Shown piece by piece: positions 46,710 to 54,543 of a stretch of DNA of 64,000 nt; the first letter of the stretch is position 1; every line of letters begins with the position of its first letter. Position numbers and translations under genes: made by a program. Location of the stretch: the NCBI RefSeq assembly GCF_002924365.1, contig NZ_PQWB01000121.1:1-64000 (forward strand), given 5' to 3'. Origin of the DNA: Chromobacterium alticapitis. GTDB lineage: Bacteria > Pseudomonadota > Gammaproteobacteria > Burkholderiales > Chromobacteriaceae. The notes under the pieces are model-generated. The model was not told the DNA's origin and searched no databases. It worked only from the letters and a program-made list of their open reading frames with translations.

Positions 46710-47423
46710 ATGTCACAAGCCCCTCGTTTGCTTATCGTTGATGATGATCCGGATCTGCGCGACCTGCTGAGCGAATATCTGAGCTCTCAAGGCATGACGG
46801 TGGCCGCAGTGGGCGACGGCGACGCGATGAATCGCACCCTGGCCGAGCAGTCGTTCGATATTCTGATTCTGGATCTGATGCTGCCCGGCACCGACGGCCT
46901 GACCTTGTGTCGCGATCTGCGCTCGCGCTCCAGCATCCCCATTTTGATGTTGACCGCCCGCGGCGATGAACTGGACCGCATCATCGGCCTGGAAATGGGC
47001 GCGGACGATTACCTGCCCAAGCCTTTCAACCCGCGCGAGCTGTTGGCCCGCGTGCGCAGCATCCTGCGCAGAATGGATGAAAAGCGCAACAGCAGCTCCT
47101 TGCGCGCCCTGCAGTTCTCTGATTGGCGGCTGGAACTGGGCGCCCAGCACCTGGTGGATGGCGAAGGCGTGGTGACGCCGCTGTCCGGCGGCGAGTTCAA
47201 GCTGATGCAGGCGCTGGCCGAGAATCCGCAGCGCGTCATGTCGCGCGACCAATTGATGGAGGCGATGAACGGCAAGGAAGCCGGGCCGTTCGACCGCACC
47301 GTCGATGTGATGATAGGACGCCTGCGCAAGCGGCTGGGCGACGACGCGCGCGAGCCGCTGCTGATCAAAACCATACGCAGCGGCGGCTATATGCTGGCCT
47401 GCGAGGTGGTGCCGGTTCGATGA
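46710..47423 (+). CDS. ompR: OmpR-family response regulator
   Basis: A 237-residue regulator strongly resembling OmpR: LLIVDDDPDLRDLLSEYLSSQG, phosphorylated Asp in LILDLMLPGTDGL, then GLEMGADDYLPKPFNPRELLARVRSILRR. The C-terminal winged helix contains LSGGEFKLMQALAENPQRVMSRDQLM and RTVDVMIGRLRKRLGDD. AGGA precedes the ATG. It overlaps the histidine kinase gene by four bases, and a porin gene lies downstream, the classical targets of OmpR. Confidence 0.93.
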   Translation: MSQAPRLLIVDDDPDLRDLLSEYLSSQGMTVAAVGDGDAMNRTLAEQSFDILILDLMLPGTDGLTLCRDLRSRSSIPILMLTARGDELDRIIGLEMGADDYLPKPFNPRELLARVRSILRRMDEKRNSSSLRALQFSDWRLELGAQHLVDGEGVVTPLSGGEFKLMQALAENPQRVMSRDQLMEAMNGKEAGPFDRTVDVMIGRLRKRLGDDAREPLLIKTIRSGGYMLACEVVPVR

Positions 47424-48868
47424 GGCGTCTGCCGCGCACGCTGTACGGCCAGTTGCTGCTGACTTTGCTGACCAGCGTGCTGCTGGCCAATGTGATTGGC
47501 ATTGCCCTGGTGCTGACCGATCGCGAGCAGCTGACGCGCACCTTGCGCGCCGAATACGTCGCGCAGCATTTGGCCGACATGATCAATCTGCTGGATGAAA
47601 CGCCGCCGGCCAACCGCGGCAAGCTGGCCGGCGCGATGTCTTCGCCGCTGGTGCAGGTGGTGTTGGGCCATCCCTGGCTGGACAGCCGCAAGGCCGATTG
47701 GCCGGAAGCCAGCATGTTGTGCCAATTGATACGCGACGACCTGAATTTCCCGTATCGCATGCAGGTGCTGTCCTTTCGCGAGGACGAGCCGAATGCGCCC
47801 GAGGGGTTGCTGACGCCGTTCATGGAGCCGGGCATGCATGTCTTCTCGCCCGCGGACAAGCAGTTCGGGGTCAAAGCGGTGCCCAGCGATATGGAGGCGG
47901 GCGAGCAGGAGTTGAAAATCCAGATGGCGACGGTGCAGGTGACCTTGCGCGACGGTACGGTGGCGACCTTTCGCATCGGCCAGGTGGTGTCGCCCAAGGA
48001 AACGCCATGGCGGGTGACGGCCTGGCTGTTGCTGGTCGCCCTGGTGGTGGCTGCGGTTTCAGCCTGGGCGGTTCGCCGATTGACCCGGCCGCTGGCCTTG
48101 TTTTCCAAAGCCGCCTCCGGCTTGGCCGCGAATCTGGATCAGCCGGCTTTACCGGAAACCGGCACGCAGGAGGTGGTCAACGCCACGCGCGCCTTCAACC
48201 GAATGCAGAAAGAGCTGCAGCGGTTTCTGCAGACGCGCAGTCAGATGCTTGCCGGCGTGTCGCATGATTTGCGGCTGCCGATCACCCGCATACGGCTGAG
48301 GCTGGAACAGTTGCAGGAATCGCCGCAGCGGCAGGCGATAGAGCGCGATCTGGTCGAGATGGACCAGCTGATCGGCGATACCTTGGCTTATCTGCGGCTG
48401 GGCCAGGGTAATGAAAGCCGCGTGCTGCTGAATCTGGATGCCTTGCTGGAGGGCGCGATCGAGGATATCGAAGCGCTGGGCGCGCAGGTGCGCTACGCGT
48501 CTGAGCCGGTCAAGCCTTTGTTGGCCAGGCCGCAGGCGCTGCGCCGCTGCATCGCCAATTTGCTGGAGAACGCGCGGCGTTACGGCGGCGACGGCGTCAT
48601 CGAAGTGCGCTTGCTGGAGCGGGATGGGAGAGTGGAGGTGCTGGTGCGCGACCACGGTCCCGGCATTGCCGATGCCGACCTGGAAAGGGTGTTCGAACCT
48701 TATGTGAGGCTGGAGCATTCCCGGGCCAAGCATACCGGCGGCAGCGGACTCGGATTGGCCATCGCCCGCGCCATCGCGCGCGAGCACGACGGCGACATCC
48801 TGCTGTTCAACCATCCTCAGGGCGGTTTGTGCGCCGAGTTGAATTTCCCGGCTCAGCGAGCGGCTTAA
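47420..48868 (+). CDS. envZ: EnvZ-like sensor histidine kinase
   Basis: A 482-residue membrane kinase. Two membrane segments (about 12-34 and 198-218) flank a periplasmic domain of about 165 residues. HAMP follows, then the H-box SHDLRLPITRIRLRLEQL, N-box NLLENARRYG, and G-boxes RDHGPGI and GGSGLGLAI. It pairs with ompR by overlap. The periplasmic domain ending MATVQVTLRDGTVATFRIG gives no clue to the signal. Confidence 0.92.
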   Translation: MRRLPRTLYGQLLLTLLTSVLLANVIGIALVLTDREQLTRTLRAEYVAQHLADMINLLDETPPANRGKLAGAMSSPLVQVVLGHPWLDSRKADWPEASMLCQLIRDDLNFPYRMQVLSFREDEPNAPEGLLTPFMEPGMHVFSPADKQFGVKAVPSDMEAGEQELKIQMATVQVTLRDGTVATFRIGQVVSPKETPWRVTAWLLLVALVVAAVSAWAVRRLTRPLALFSKAASGLAANLDQPALPETGTQEVVNATRAFNRMQKELQRFLQTRSQMLAGVSHDLRLPITRIRLRLEQLQESPQRQAIERDLVEMDQLIGDTLAYLRLGQGNESRVLLNLDALLEGAIEDIEALGAQVRYASEPVKPLLARPQALRRCIANLLENARRYGGDGVIEVRLLERDGRVEVLVRDHGPGIADADLERVFEPYVRLEHSRAKHTGGSGLGLAIARAIAREHDGDILLFNHPQGGLCAELNFPAQRAA

Positions 48869-49238
48869 CACTGATTGACAATTGCCTACATAGGCGAGCT
48901 TGATGTTTTTATTGGTAGCAAATACAATCTAAATTGAGTTCGCTGGAACAGGGTTAATTTCTGGTTCATGAGGATTCAGGTCAAGTCTATCCTTCATAAG
49001 GCCCGCTGCAGCGGGCCTTTTTTTATGCAAAAAACGCAAACGAATTATTAATAGATATTAATGTTCATTTATGATCAATATTGTTAATAATTAGTTGTTT
49101 TTTGAACTTTACTAGCTGTGTTGTATTTATGGTTTTTGTTGTATTTATACAACCAATTCGAGAGTGATTGCTTGCACATTGTGCTATTGGAAATTAGTAT
49201 GTGATCGCTTTCTAAGACTATCCAATAGGATGTGCACG
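48869..49238 (+). promoter_or_regulatory. AT-rich regulatory region before the porin gene
   Basis: After the envZ terminator (ending 49024) about 210 bases are strongly AT-rich, unlike the rest of the window. They contain an 11-base direct repeat GTTGTATTTAT (49120-49130 and 49138-49148). The second copy is part of the inverted repeat GTTGTAT-TT-ATACAAC (49138-49153). The composition and repeats suit binding by OmpR or nucleoid proteins. No protein gene is seen. Confidence 0.55.
48998..49024 (+). terminator. Intrinsic terminator of ompR-envZ
   Basis: AAGGCCCGCTG and CAGCGGGCCTT form a perfect 11-bp palindromic stem followed by TTTTT. Confidence 0.92.
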
Positions 49239-50315
49239 ATGAAAAAAACTCTGATCGCCCTGGCTGTGGCCACCCTGCCGGCAGCGGCATTCGCTGATGT
49301 CACCATCTATGGCACGCTCAAGGCCGGCGTGGAAAATGTTCACAGCGACGGCATGAACAAGACCAACGTCGATGACCTTGGCTCCCGCATCGGTTTCAAG
49401 GGCAGCGAAGATCTGGGCAGCGGCCTGAAGGCGATTTGGCAGGTTGAAAGCGGCTTCGACATCGACGGCACCAACCGTCAGGGTTATGGCAGTTTCGCCA
49501 GCCGTGAATCCTTCGTTGGCCTGGATACCGGCTTCGGCAAGGTACGCCTGGGCAACCTGTCCACCTTCAGCGATGACAGCATGGGCATGGTGAACACTTG
49601 GGAGAGCGCCAGCTCCGCTCTGCAGCTGGATGCTTACGGCCGCGACGATGTGCGCGTGAAGAACGCCATCCGCTTCGACACCGCCAACTACAACGGCTTC
49701 CAGGCTGCCTTCCTGTACGGCACCAAGGAAGACAAGAACGGCGCGTTCAACGCAGATGCGGCGACTACCCAGCGCGAAACCTACAACCTGGGTCTGTCCT
49801 ACGAGAACAGCGGCTTCTTCGGCAAGTACCAGTTCATTCACGCCACCCCGGTGAACCTGGGCGTTGCCGGCGAGACGCGCGCCAACGACAGCCATCGCCT
49901 GGAAGCTGGCTACAATGCCAACAACCTGCTGCTGTCCTTCGGCTACCGCAATGATCGCGGCGATCGCTCCATCACGCCGCTGAACTTCCTGCAAGGCGAT
50001 AACGCGCCGGATCTGGATGGCGGCAAGTACAAGTCGCAGGAATACGCGCTGACCGCGGCCTACTCCCTGGGCGCTTTCACGCCGAAGTTCTCCTATGTGC
50101 AAGCTAAGGATTTCGATAAGGACGGCGTACGTCAGGACAACACCGGCTATAAGCAGTTCCTGGTTGGCGTGGATTACCACATGTCCAAGCGCACGACTTT
50201 CGGCCTGCAATACGGTGAAATCAAGGCTGATCAGAACATCTTCTCCAACACTGGCGCTGTCGGCAGCGACAACAAGCTGCGCGGCCTTGGTCTGAACATG
50301 ATCCATAGCTTCTAA
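49239..50315 (+). CDS. Outer-membrane porin, neisserial/betaproteobacterial type
   Basis: A 358-residue trimeric-porin-like protein. The signal peptide is MKKTLIALAVATLPAAAFA and the mature protein opens DVTIYGTLKAGVE, as in Neisseria PorB-like and Burkholderia porins. SRIGFKGSEDLGSGLKAIWQVESGFD is the hallmark second hairpin. GKVRLGNLSTF leads into loop 3. The last strand ends in Phe (GLGLNMIHSF), needed for BAM recognition. AGGA precedes ATG 49239; an ATG nine bases upstream is in frame. It is probably controlled by the adjacent OmpR/EnvZ pair. Confidence 0.95.
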   Translation: MKKTLIALAVATLPAAAFADVTIYGTLKAGVENVHSDGMNKTNVDDLGSRIGFKGSEDLGSGLKAIWQVESGFDIDGTNRQGYGSFASRESFVGLDTGFGKVRLGNLSTFSDDSMGMVNTWESASSALQLDAYGRDDVRVKNAIRFDTANYNGFQAAFLYGTKEDKNGAFNADAATTQRETYNLGLSYENSGFFGKYQFIHATPVNLGVAGETRANDSHRLEAGYNANNLLLSFGYRNDRGDRSITPLNFLQGDNAPDLDGGKYKSQEYALTAAYSLGAFTPKFSYVQAKDFDKDGVRQDNTGYKQFLVGVDYHMSKRTTFGLQYGEIKADQNIFSNTGAVGSDNKLRGLGLNMIHSF

Positions 50316-50358
50316 TGCCGGGCAAGGCGCTGATGGGCTGACATTGGCGCATGGAAGA

Positions 50359-50394
50359 AAAACTGCCGCTCCTGAGAAGGGGCGGCAGTTTTTT
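50359..50394 (+). terminator. Intrinsic terminator of the porin gene
   Basis: AACTGCCGCTCCT and AGGGGCGGCAGTT pair (with one G-T) and are followed by TTTT. Confidence 0.88.
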
Positions 50395-50675
50395 GTTTGG
50401 CACGCTGCTGCTTGTCGTCGTCTAAGCGTTGTCTTCAATAGTGAAGTTCGTCATAGGCCAGGAGGGACAAGATCTGGCGGTCGAGGCGGATGCGCCGGCG
50501 ATCTAGTGCTTGGGTGCTGGGCATGGGTTCGAGGCAGTTCGGCCAGATGAGTCAATTTGGTGGGCAATGGTGGCGAGGGTTGGCGGCACGCGGCTGCGGA
50601 CGAATGTTCCGCCTATGAAGGATGGGATGCGCCGCCGCGCGGGAGGCGCGGCGGGCTGGTGGCTGGTTTGGAGGC
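50395..50675. other. Intergenic stretch with no recognisable feature
   Basis: About 280 bases between the porin terminator and the end of the amine oxidase gene. Short ORFs present have no ribosome-binding site or recognisable protein sequence. No clear intrinsic terminator for the minus-strand operon is visible here. Confidence 0.4.
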
Positions 50676-52295
50676 TTAGTTGGGGAAGGGCGTTACGCCC
50701 AGTTTTTCCAGCAGATAGCCGGCGGTCTGCAGCGCGCCTTCTACCCAGCCCTGGGCGTCGGAGTAGGCTTCGCCGCAGATATACAGCGGCAGATCGGTCG
50801 GCTGCACCACGGCGTGTTTCACTTCCCAGCTCTTCACGCCTATGTTCCAGCTGTTCCAGCCGCCGCCGAACGGATCATCGCCCCAGTCGCGGTAGGCGGC
50901 GTTGCGCACTTTCGGCGTGAAGGACAGGCTGTGCATCACGGTGAGCTGGCGGGTGACTTCCTCCGTCATCATCCGCGGCGCCTTGTACTGGTGCCAGGCC
51001 AGTTCGTTGCGCTGCACATTGTCGTCTGCGCCGATGAAGGGGTCCGCCAACGGGGCGACATCGAGGCCGCGTGCTCTCGGCTGGCGCCGCTTGGCGCGCA
51101 AACCGTCCCAGAAACCGGTGTTGTCGCCGTCGTCATAGCTGGCTAGCAGCATGGCGTGGCCCGAGGTGGCCGGCTGCCCATTGCTTTTCGGCCAGTAATA
51201 GGTCTGGCGCACCGGCAGGTCCGTAACCGAGCGGCCAGACTGCACCGGCACATAGGTAGACTGGCCGTCGGCGGCAATGGCGTTGCAGCCGGTGTTGCGC
51301 CACCAGGGGCTGTCATAGGTGGTGAACAGCTTGAACAGCGGCCGCGGCGTGACGGTGGAAATCAGCGCCTGGGTCTTGGCATCCTGCAGCGCTGGGCTGT
51401 TGGCGGTCAGCAGTTCCAGCGAGCGGCGCGGCATGGCCAGGATCAGCGATTGGCTTGCGTGCGCTTGTCCGTTGACCTGGAACGAGAAGCCGTCGCCCTT
51501 TAGCGCGATATGGGAAACATTGGATTCCAGCCGGATCTCCCCGCCCATTTCTTCAAACAGCTGAGCCAAGGACAGCGGCACTTGCTGGAAGCCGTTGCTG
51601 AAGCCCTTGTATTCCGGATTGACGCCGAAATCGGACAGATACCAGGGAATGGCATCGGCGGCGTTCCAATTGCATAGCGTGGAGTCGTAGCCGCCGACGT
51701 CTTCGGCATATTGGTAGGCTTCGCCAGTGATCACGCGCAGCAACACATTCCAGAAGCCCTGCTTGTACAGCGGCACGCCGCCGAACTCGGCGCTTTGCGC
51801 CATTTCGCGACGCTGCTCCTCGTTCAGGCTGGGATTGGTGATGCCGGGCACGATCTGCTCGATCGCGTTGACGATCACCGCGCCGGCGCTCTGACCGTGG
51901 TCGAGGAAGTTCAGTTGGTAGGGCACGCTGTCCGGGTTGCTGGTGAAGTCGGCCAGCCGCAGATAAACGCCGCGCAGGAAGGCGATGTTTTGCGGTTCGT
52001 CCACCGGGAAGTCGTACAGCGTGATCTGTTCATCGTCCGGCAGTTCCTTGTTCAGCTCATGGATCAGGTGGGTGACCAAGGGCTGCACGGCTGGCAGGAT
52101 GCGCATGCCGCCCAGTTCCGCCACCATGTCCGGGATGTCCGGCGGGCGCACCGACAGCAGGCGGCCGCCGATGTGATTGCTGGCCTCGAAAACGGCGATC
52201 TTTTTGCCGGGATGGGTTTGCTTCAGACGCCAGGCGCAGTACACGCCGGAGACGCCGCCGCCGATGATGGCGATGTCGAATTGTTCTTCAGCCAT
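50676..52295 (-). CDS. Flavin amine oxidase / L-amino-acid oxidase-like
   Basis: A 539-residue FAD enzyme of the monoamine oxidase / L-amino-acid oxidase superfamily. FAD binding is seen at FDIAIIGGGVSGVYCAWRL, with the following AVFEASNHIGGRL-LSV motif, ELGGMRI, and the C-terminal PLYICGEAYSDAQGWVEGAL. It would oxidise an amine or amino acid to the imine, yielding a keto acid or aldehyde, ammonia and peroxide. There is no signal peptide. AAGGAG precedes the ATG, 28 bases after the ThDP enzyme gene. Natural-product enzymes such as VioA belong to the same superfamily, but substrate cannot be read from sequence. Confidence 0.87.
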   Translation of the reverse strand: MAEEQFDIAIIGGGVSGVYCAWRLKQTHPGKKIAVFEASNHIGGRLLSVRPPDIPDMVAELGGMRILPAVQPLVTHLIHELNKELPDDEQITLYDFPVDEPQNIAFLRGVYLRLADFTSNPDSVPYQLNFLDHGQSAGAVIVNAIEQIVPGITNPSLNEEQRREMAQSAEFGGVPLYKQGFWNVLLRVITGEAYQYAEDVGGYDSTLCNWNAADAIPWYLSDFGVNPEYKGFSNGFQQVPLSLAQLFEEMGGEIRLESNVSHIALKGDGFSFQVNGQAHASQSLILAMPRRSLELLTANSPALQDAKTQALISTVTPRPLFKLFTTYDSPWWRNTGCNAIAADGQSTYVPVQSGRSVTDLPVRQTYYWPKSNGQPATSGHAMLLASYDDGDNTGFWDGLRAKRRQPRARGLDVAPLADPFIGADDNVQRNELAWHQYKAPRMMTEEVTRQLTVMHSLSFTPKVRNAAYRDWGDDPFGGGWNSWNIGVKSWEVKHAVVQPTDLPLYICGEAYSDAQGWVEGALQTAGYLLEKLGVTPFPN

Positions 52296-52323
52296 GATGC
52301 TGTTTTCTCCTTCTGGGGGAACG

Positions 52324-54237
52324 TTAGAAGATCACCGGCACATTGCCCGGCATGTCTGGCCTGTCCGCGCTGCGGTTTTGCTCGCCGCCGAAGTGATAGC
52401 AATCCAGCCGCGGCTGTTTTTCGTAGCGGACATTGGCCTCCTCCGGCGTGGGCGGCGGCTGGTCCAGGCCCACTGTGTGCATGTCCAGTACGTAAGCATG
52501 GCCCTTCAATACATGGTCCATGCCGCGGCGCACCGCGGCGCGCACGTCTTCCGGATGACGGACGATTTCGCCCTCCATGCCGCCGAAGGCCTTGGCCAGG
52601 GTGACGAAGTCCGGCTTGGGCCGATGGATGCGCAGGTATTCCGGATCCTGGGTGCGCGCCGTCCATTCGTAGCCGGGCGCGTCGCCGTACATCGCCTCCA
52701 CCTGGGTCAGGCCCATTTGCAGCGTGTGGTATTCGTGGTTGTTGGTGATGATGTAGAGCACGCCCAATTGGCGATGCTGCGCAGTCCACCAGGTTTGCGG
52801 ATAGAACAGCGAGGAGCCGTCGCCGGTGGCGGCGACGACAAAGCGGGTGTCTATGCCCTGGCTGCCGCTTTCTTCAAGCTTGATGCCCAGCGTGGCAGGC
52901 ATGGACCAGCCCAGCGAACCGCCGCCGACACAGTAGTAGCTGATCGGTTGCGCCGCGTCGTTGGTGAAGGGCAGCAGGTACTGGAACGGCGCCGGATCGG
53001 ACACTGCCTCGTGCACGTAGACGAACTGCTTTTCCAGATCACGCTCGGCGATCTCCTTGCGCAGCGCGTCGGCGATCACCACGGCCCAGATCTCGTTCTG
53101 GTGCATGGCTTCGCGCAAATAGACATCCCAGTCCGCCTTGCGCTGCGCGGCCAGTTCTTTCAGCTTGGCGTTGCGCGCCGCGGCGGCGGACGATGGCTGT
53201 TGGCCAATCAGCTGGTTGATCAGCGGCAGCGTGGTTTTCAGGTCGCCGAACAGCGCCGACTCGCCGTAGTAGTTCTTGCCTATGTCCCAGGTGTTGTTGC
53301 TCAGATAGACCTGGGTGACGTTAGGCGGGATCAGCGGGCCATCGCTGTATTTGTAGACCGTGATCTGGGCCTGATTGCTGAAGCCGCACAGGAAGGCGAC
53401 GTCGTGGCCGGCGAAGACCTGCTGCACGCCGGCCTGGCTGCCGGGCAGCTCGCCTTGCCAGTGGTAGTCGTTGTTGGGGAAGTTGGCCAGGCTGCTGAAG
53501 GTTTGCTGCAGCACGGGCGCGCCCAGCAGTTCGGCCATTTCTTGCAGCTCCGGCCAGGCTTGGGCGTAGCCGGCCGCGTCGCCGGTCACGATGATGGGAC
53601 TCTTGGCTTCTCGCAGCAGCCGGGCGGCTTGTTCTATGGCCTGGCGGTCGGCGGTGAAGTGCGGCGAGATTTGCGTGACGCCTTTGATGCGGTTATCGTC
53701 GCCGATGCGGCGCATGGTGAATTCCCACGGAATGGCGACGAACACCGGCCCGTTGGGCGGCGCCATCGCCTCCTTGAAGGCGCGCTGCAGCACCATGGGG
53801 AATTCCTGCTCGGTGCGCACCTCGTGCGCCCACTTGGTGTATTGGCGAGCCAGGTCTACCAGATTGGACGCCAGAAGCGGTTCCTGGGTGACCAGTTCGT
53901 TCTGCTGCTGACAGCACAGGATGACCAGCGGCGCCTGCGAGCGCCAGGCGTTGAACAGATTGCCGATGGCGTGGGCGATGCCGGGAGTGACATGGACCAC
54001 CAGCACGCCGGGCTTGCCGGTCATGCGCGCGGAGCCCATGGCGGCGCCGATGGCGATGTTCTCATGCAGGCACTCGATGTACTCCACGCCGTTTTCCGGG
54101 TAGGAGGTGCCGTCTATGATGGGAATCTCGTTGGTGCCGGGCACGCCGAAAATCCGGTGTATGCCCAGTTGGCTCAGGATGTCGAACACGTAATCGCGCG
54201 CCCAGCGCTTGGTTTGTCCTGGCTGTTCAATGCTCAT
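52324..54237 (-). CDS. ThDP-dependent enzyme, decarboxylase/acetolactate synthase-like
   Basis: A 637-residue ThDP enzyme with the three-domain layout of acetolactate synthase and benzoylformate decarboxylase. The catalytic Glu lies in IECLHENIAIGAAMG. The central domain contains SPIIVTGDAAG. The ThDP-Mg motif starts ATGDGSSLFYP and closes ITNNHEY, after GGGSLGWSMPATLG. It is about 70 residues longer than typical, with a C-terminal extension. GGAGGAGG precedes the ATG. Together with the amine oxidase downstream it could decarboxylate or carboligate the keto acid formed from an amino acid. Product unknown. Confidence 0.87.
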   Translation of the reverse strand: MSIEQPGQTKRWARDYVFDILSQLGIHRIFGVPGTNEIPIIDGTSYPENGVEYIECLHENIAIGAAMGSARMTGKPGVLVVHVTPGIAHAIGNLFNAWRSQAPLVILCCQQQNELVTQEPLLASNLVDLARQYTKWAHEVRTEQEFPMVLQRAFKEAMAPPNGPVFVAIPWEFTMRRIGDDNRIKGVTQISPHFTADRQAIEQAARLLREAKSPIIVTGDAAGYAQAWPELQEMAELLGAPVLQQTFSSLANFPNNDYHWQGELPGSQAGVQQVFAGHDVAFLCGFSNQAQITVYKYSDGPLIPPNVTQVYLSNNTWDIGKNYYGESALFGDLKTTLPLINQLIGQQPSSAAAARNAKLKELAAQRKADWDVYLREAMHQNEIWAVVIADALRKEIAERDLEKQFVYVHEAVSDPAPFQYLLPFTNDAAQPISYYCVGGGSLGWSMPATLGIKLEESGSQGIDTRFVVAATGDGSSLFYPQTWWTAQHRQLGVLYIITNNHEYHTLQMGLTQVEAMYGDAPGYEWTARTQDPEYLRIHRPKPDFVTLAKAFGGMEGEIVRHPEDVRAAVRRGMDHVLKGHAYVLDMHTVGLDQPPPTPEEANVRYEKQPRLDCYHFGGEQNRSADRPDMPGNVPVIF

Positions 54238-54464
54238 GCCCTGCCTCCTCCGGTTTGGAATACATGCCGATACCATTTGAGTGGTAATGCAGGCGCGGGG
54301 CGATGGAAATAAAAGAACACTTGACCTATTGGCGCGCCATAGGTCTATCATTCATGATGATTGATTTTAATTTGATGATTAAAAAGGGAATTTTTTGGCA
54401 GGCTCAATGTGCTAAGTATGAATACGAGGTAGGCGGGAAGGGCGCAGGGAGAGGGCGAGGGAAT
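54238..54464. other. Intergenic region upstream of the ThDP enzyme operon
   Basis: This stretch is AT-rich between about 54300 and 54430 and holds two inverted repeats: TACCA-(6)-TGGTA at 54271-54286 and a much stronger near-palindrome at 54323-54345. It should contain the operon promoter on the minus strand. No gene is seen. Confidence 0.5.
54323..54345. promoter_or_regulatory. Near-perfect palindromic operator
   Basis: GACCTAT and ATAGGTC flank TGGCGCGCC; apart from one extra T the whole 23 bases are a palindrome. It lies about 86 bases upstream of the ThDP enzyme start, suiting a dimeric regulator. No regulator gene is adjacent. Confidence 0.55.
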
Positions 54465-54489
54465 GGAAAAGCCCGGCGAGGCCGGGCTT
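54465..54489 (-). terminator. Intrinsic terminator of mgtA
   Basis: On the minus strand AAGCCCGGC-CTC-GCCGGGCTT is followed by TT, about 55 bases past the mgtA stop. Confidence 0.85.
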
Positions 54490-54543
54490 GTGAGGCTCAT
54501 GGAAGGAGGCCGGCTCTGGAGCGGCCTCTGGCGCGGTTAGGGC

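Noticed and set aside
52177-54312. 711-codon open frame on the plus strand opposite the ThDP enzyme
   Set aside because: It has no recognisable protein sequence, is exactly antisense to a clear enzyme, and is the expected by-product of GC-rich codon use.
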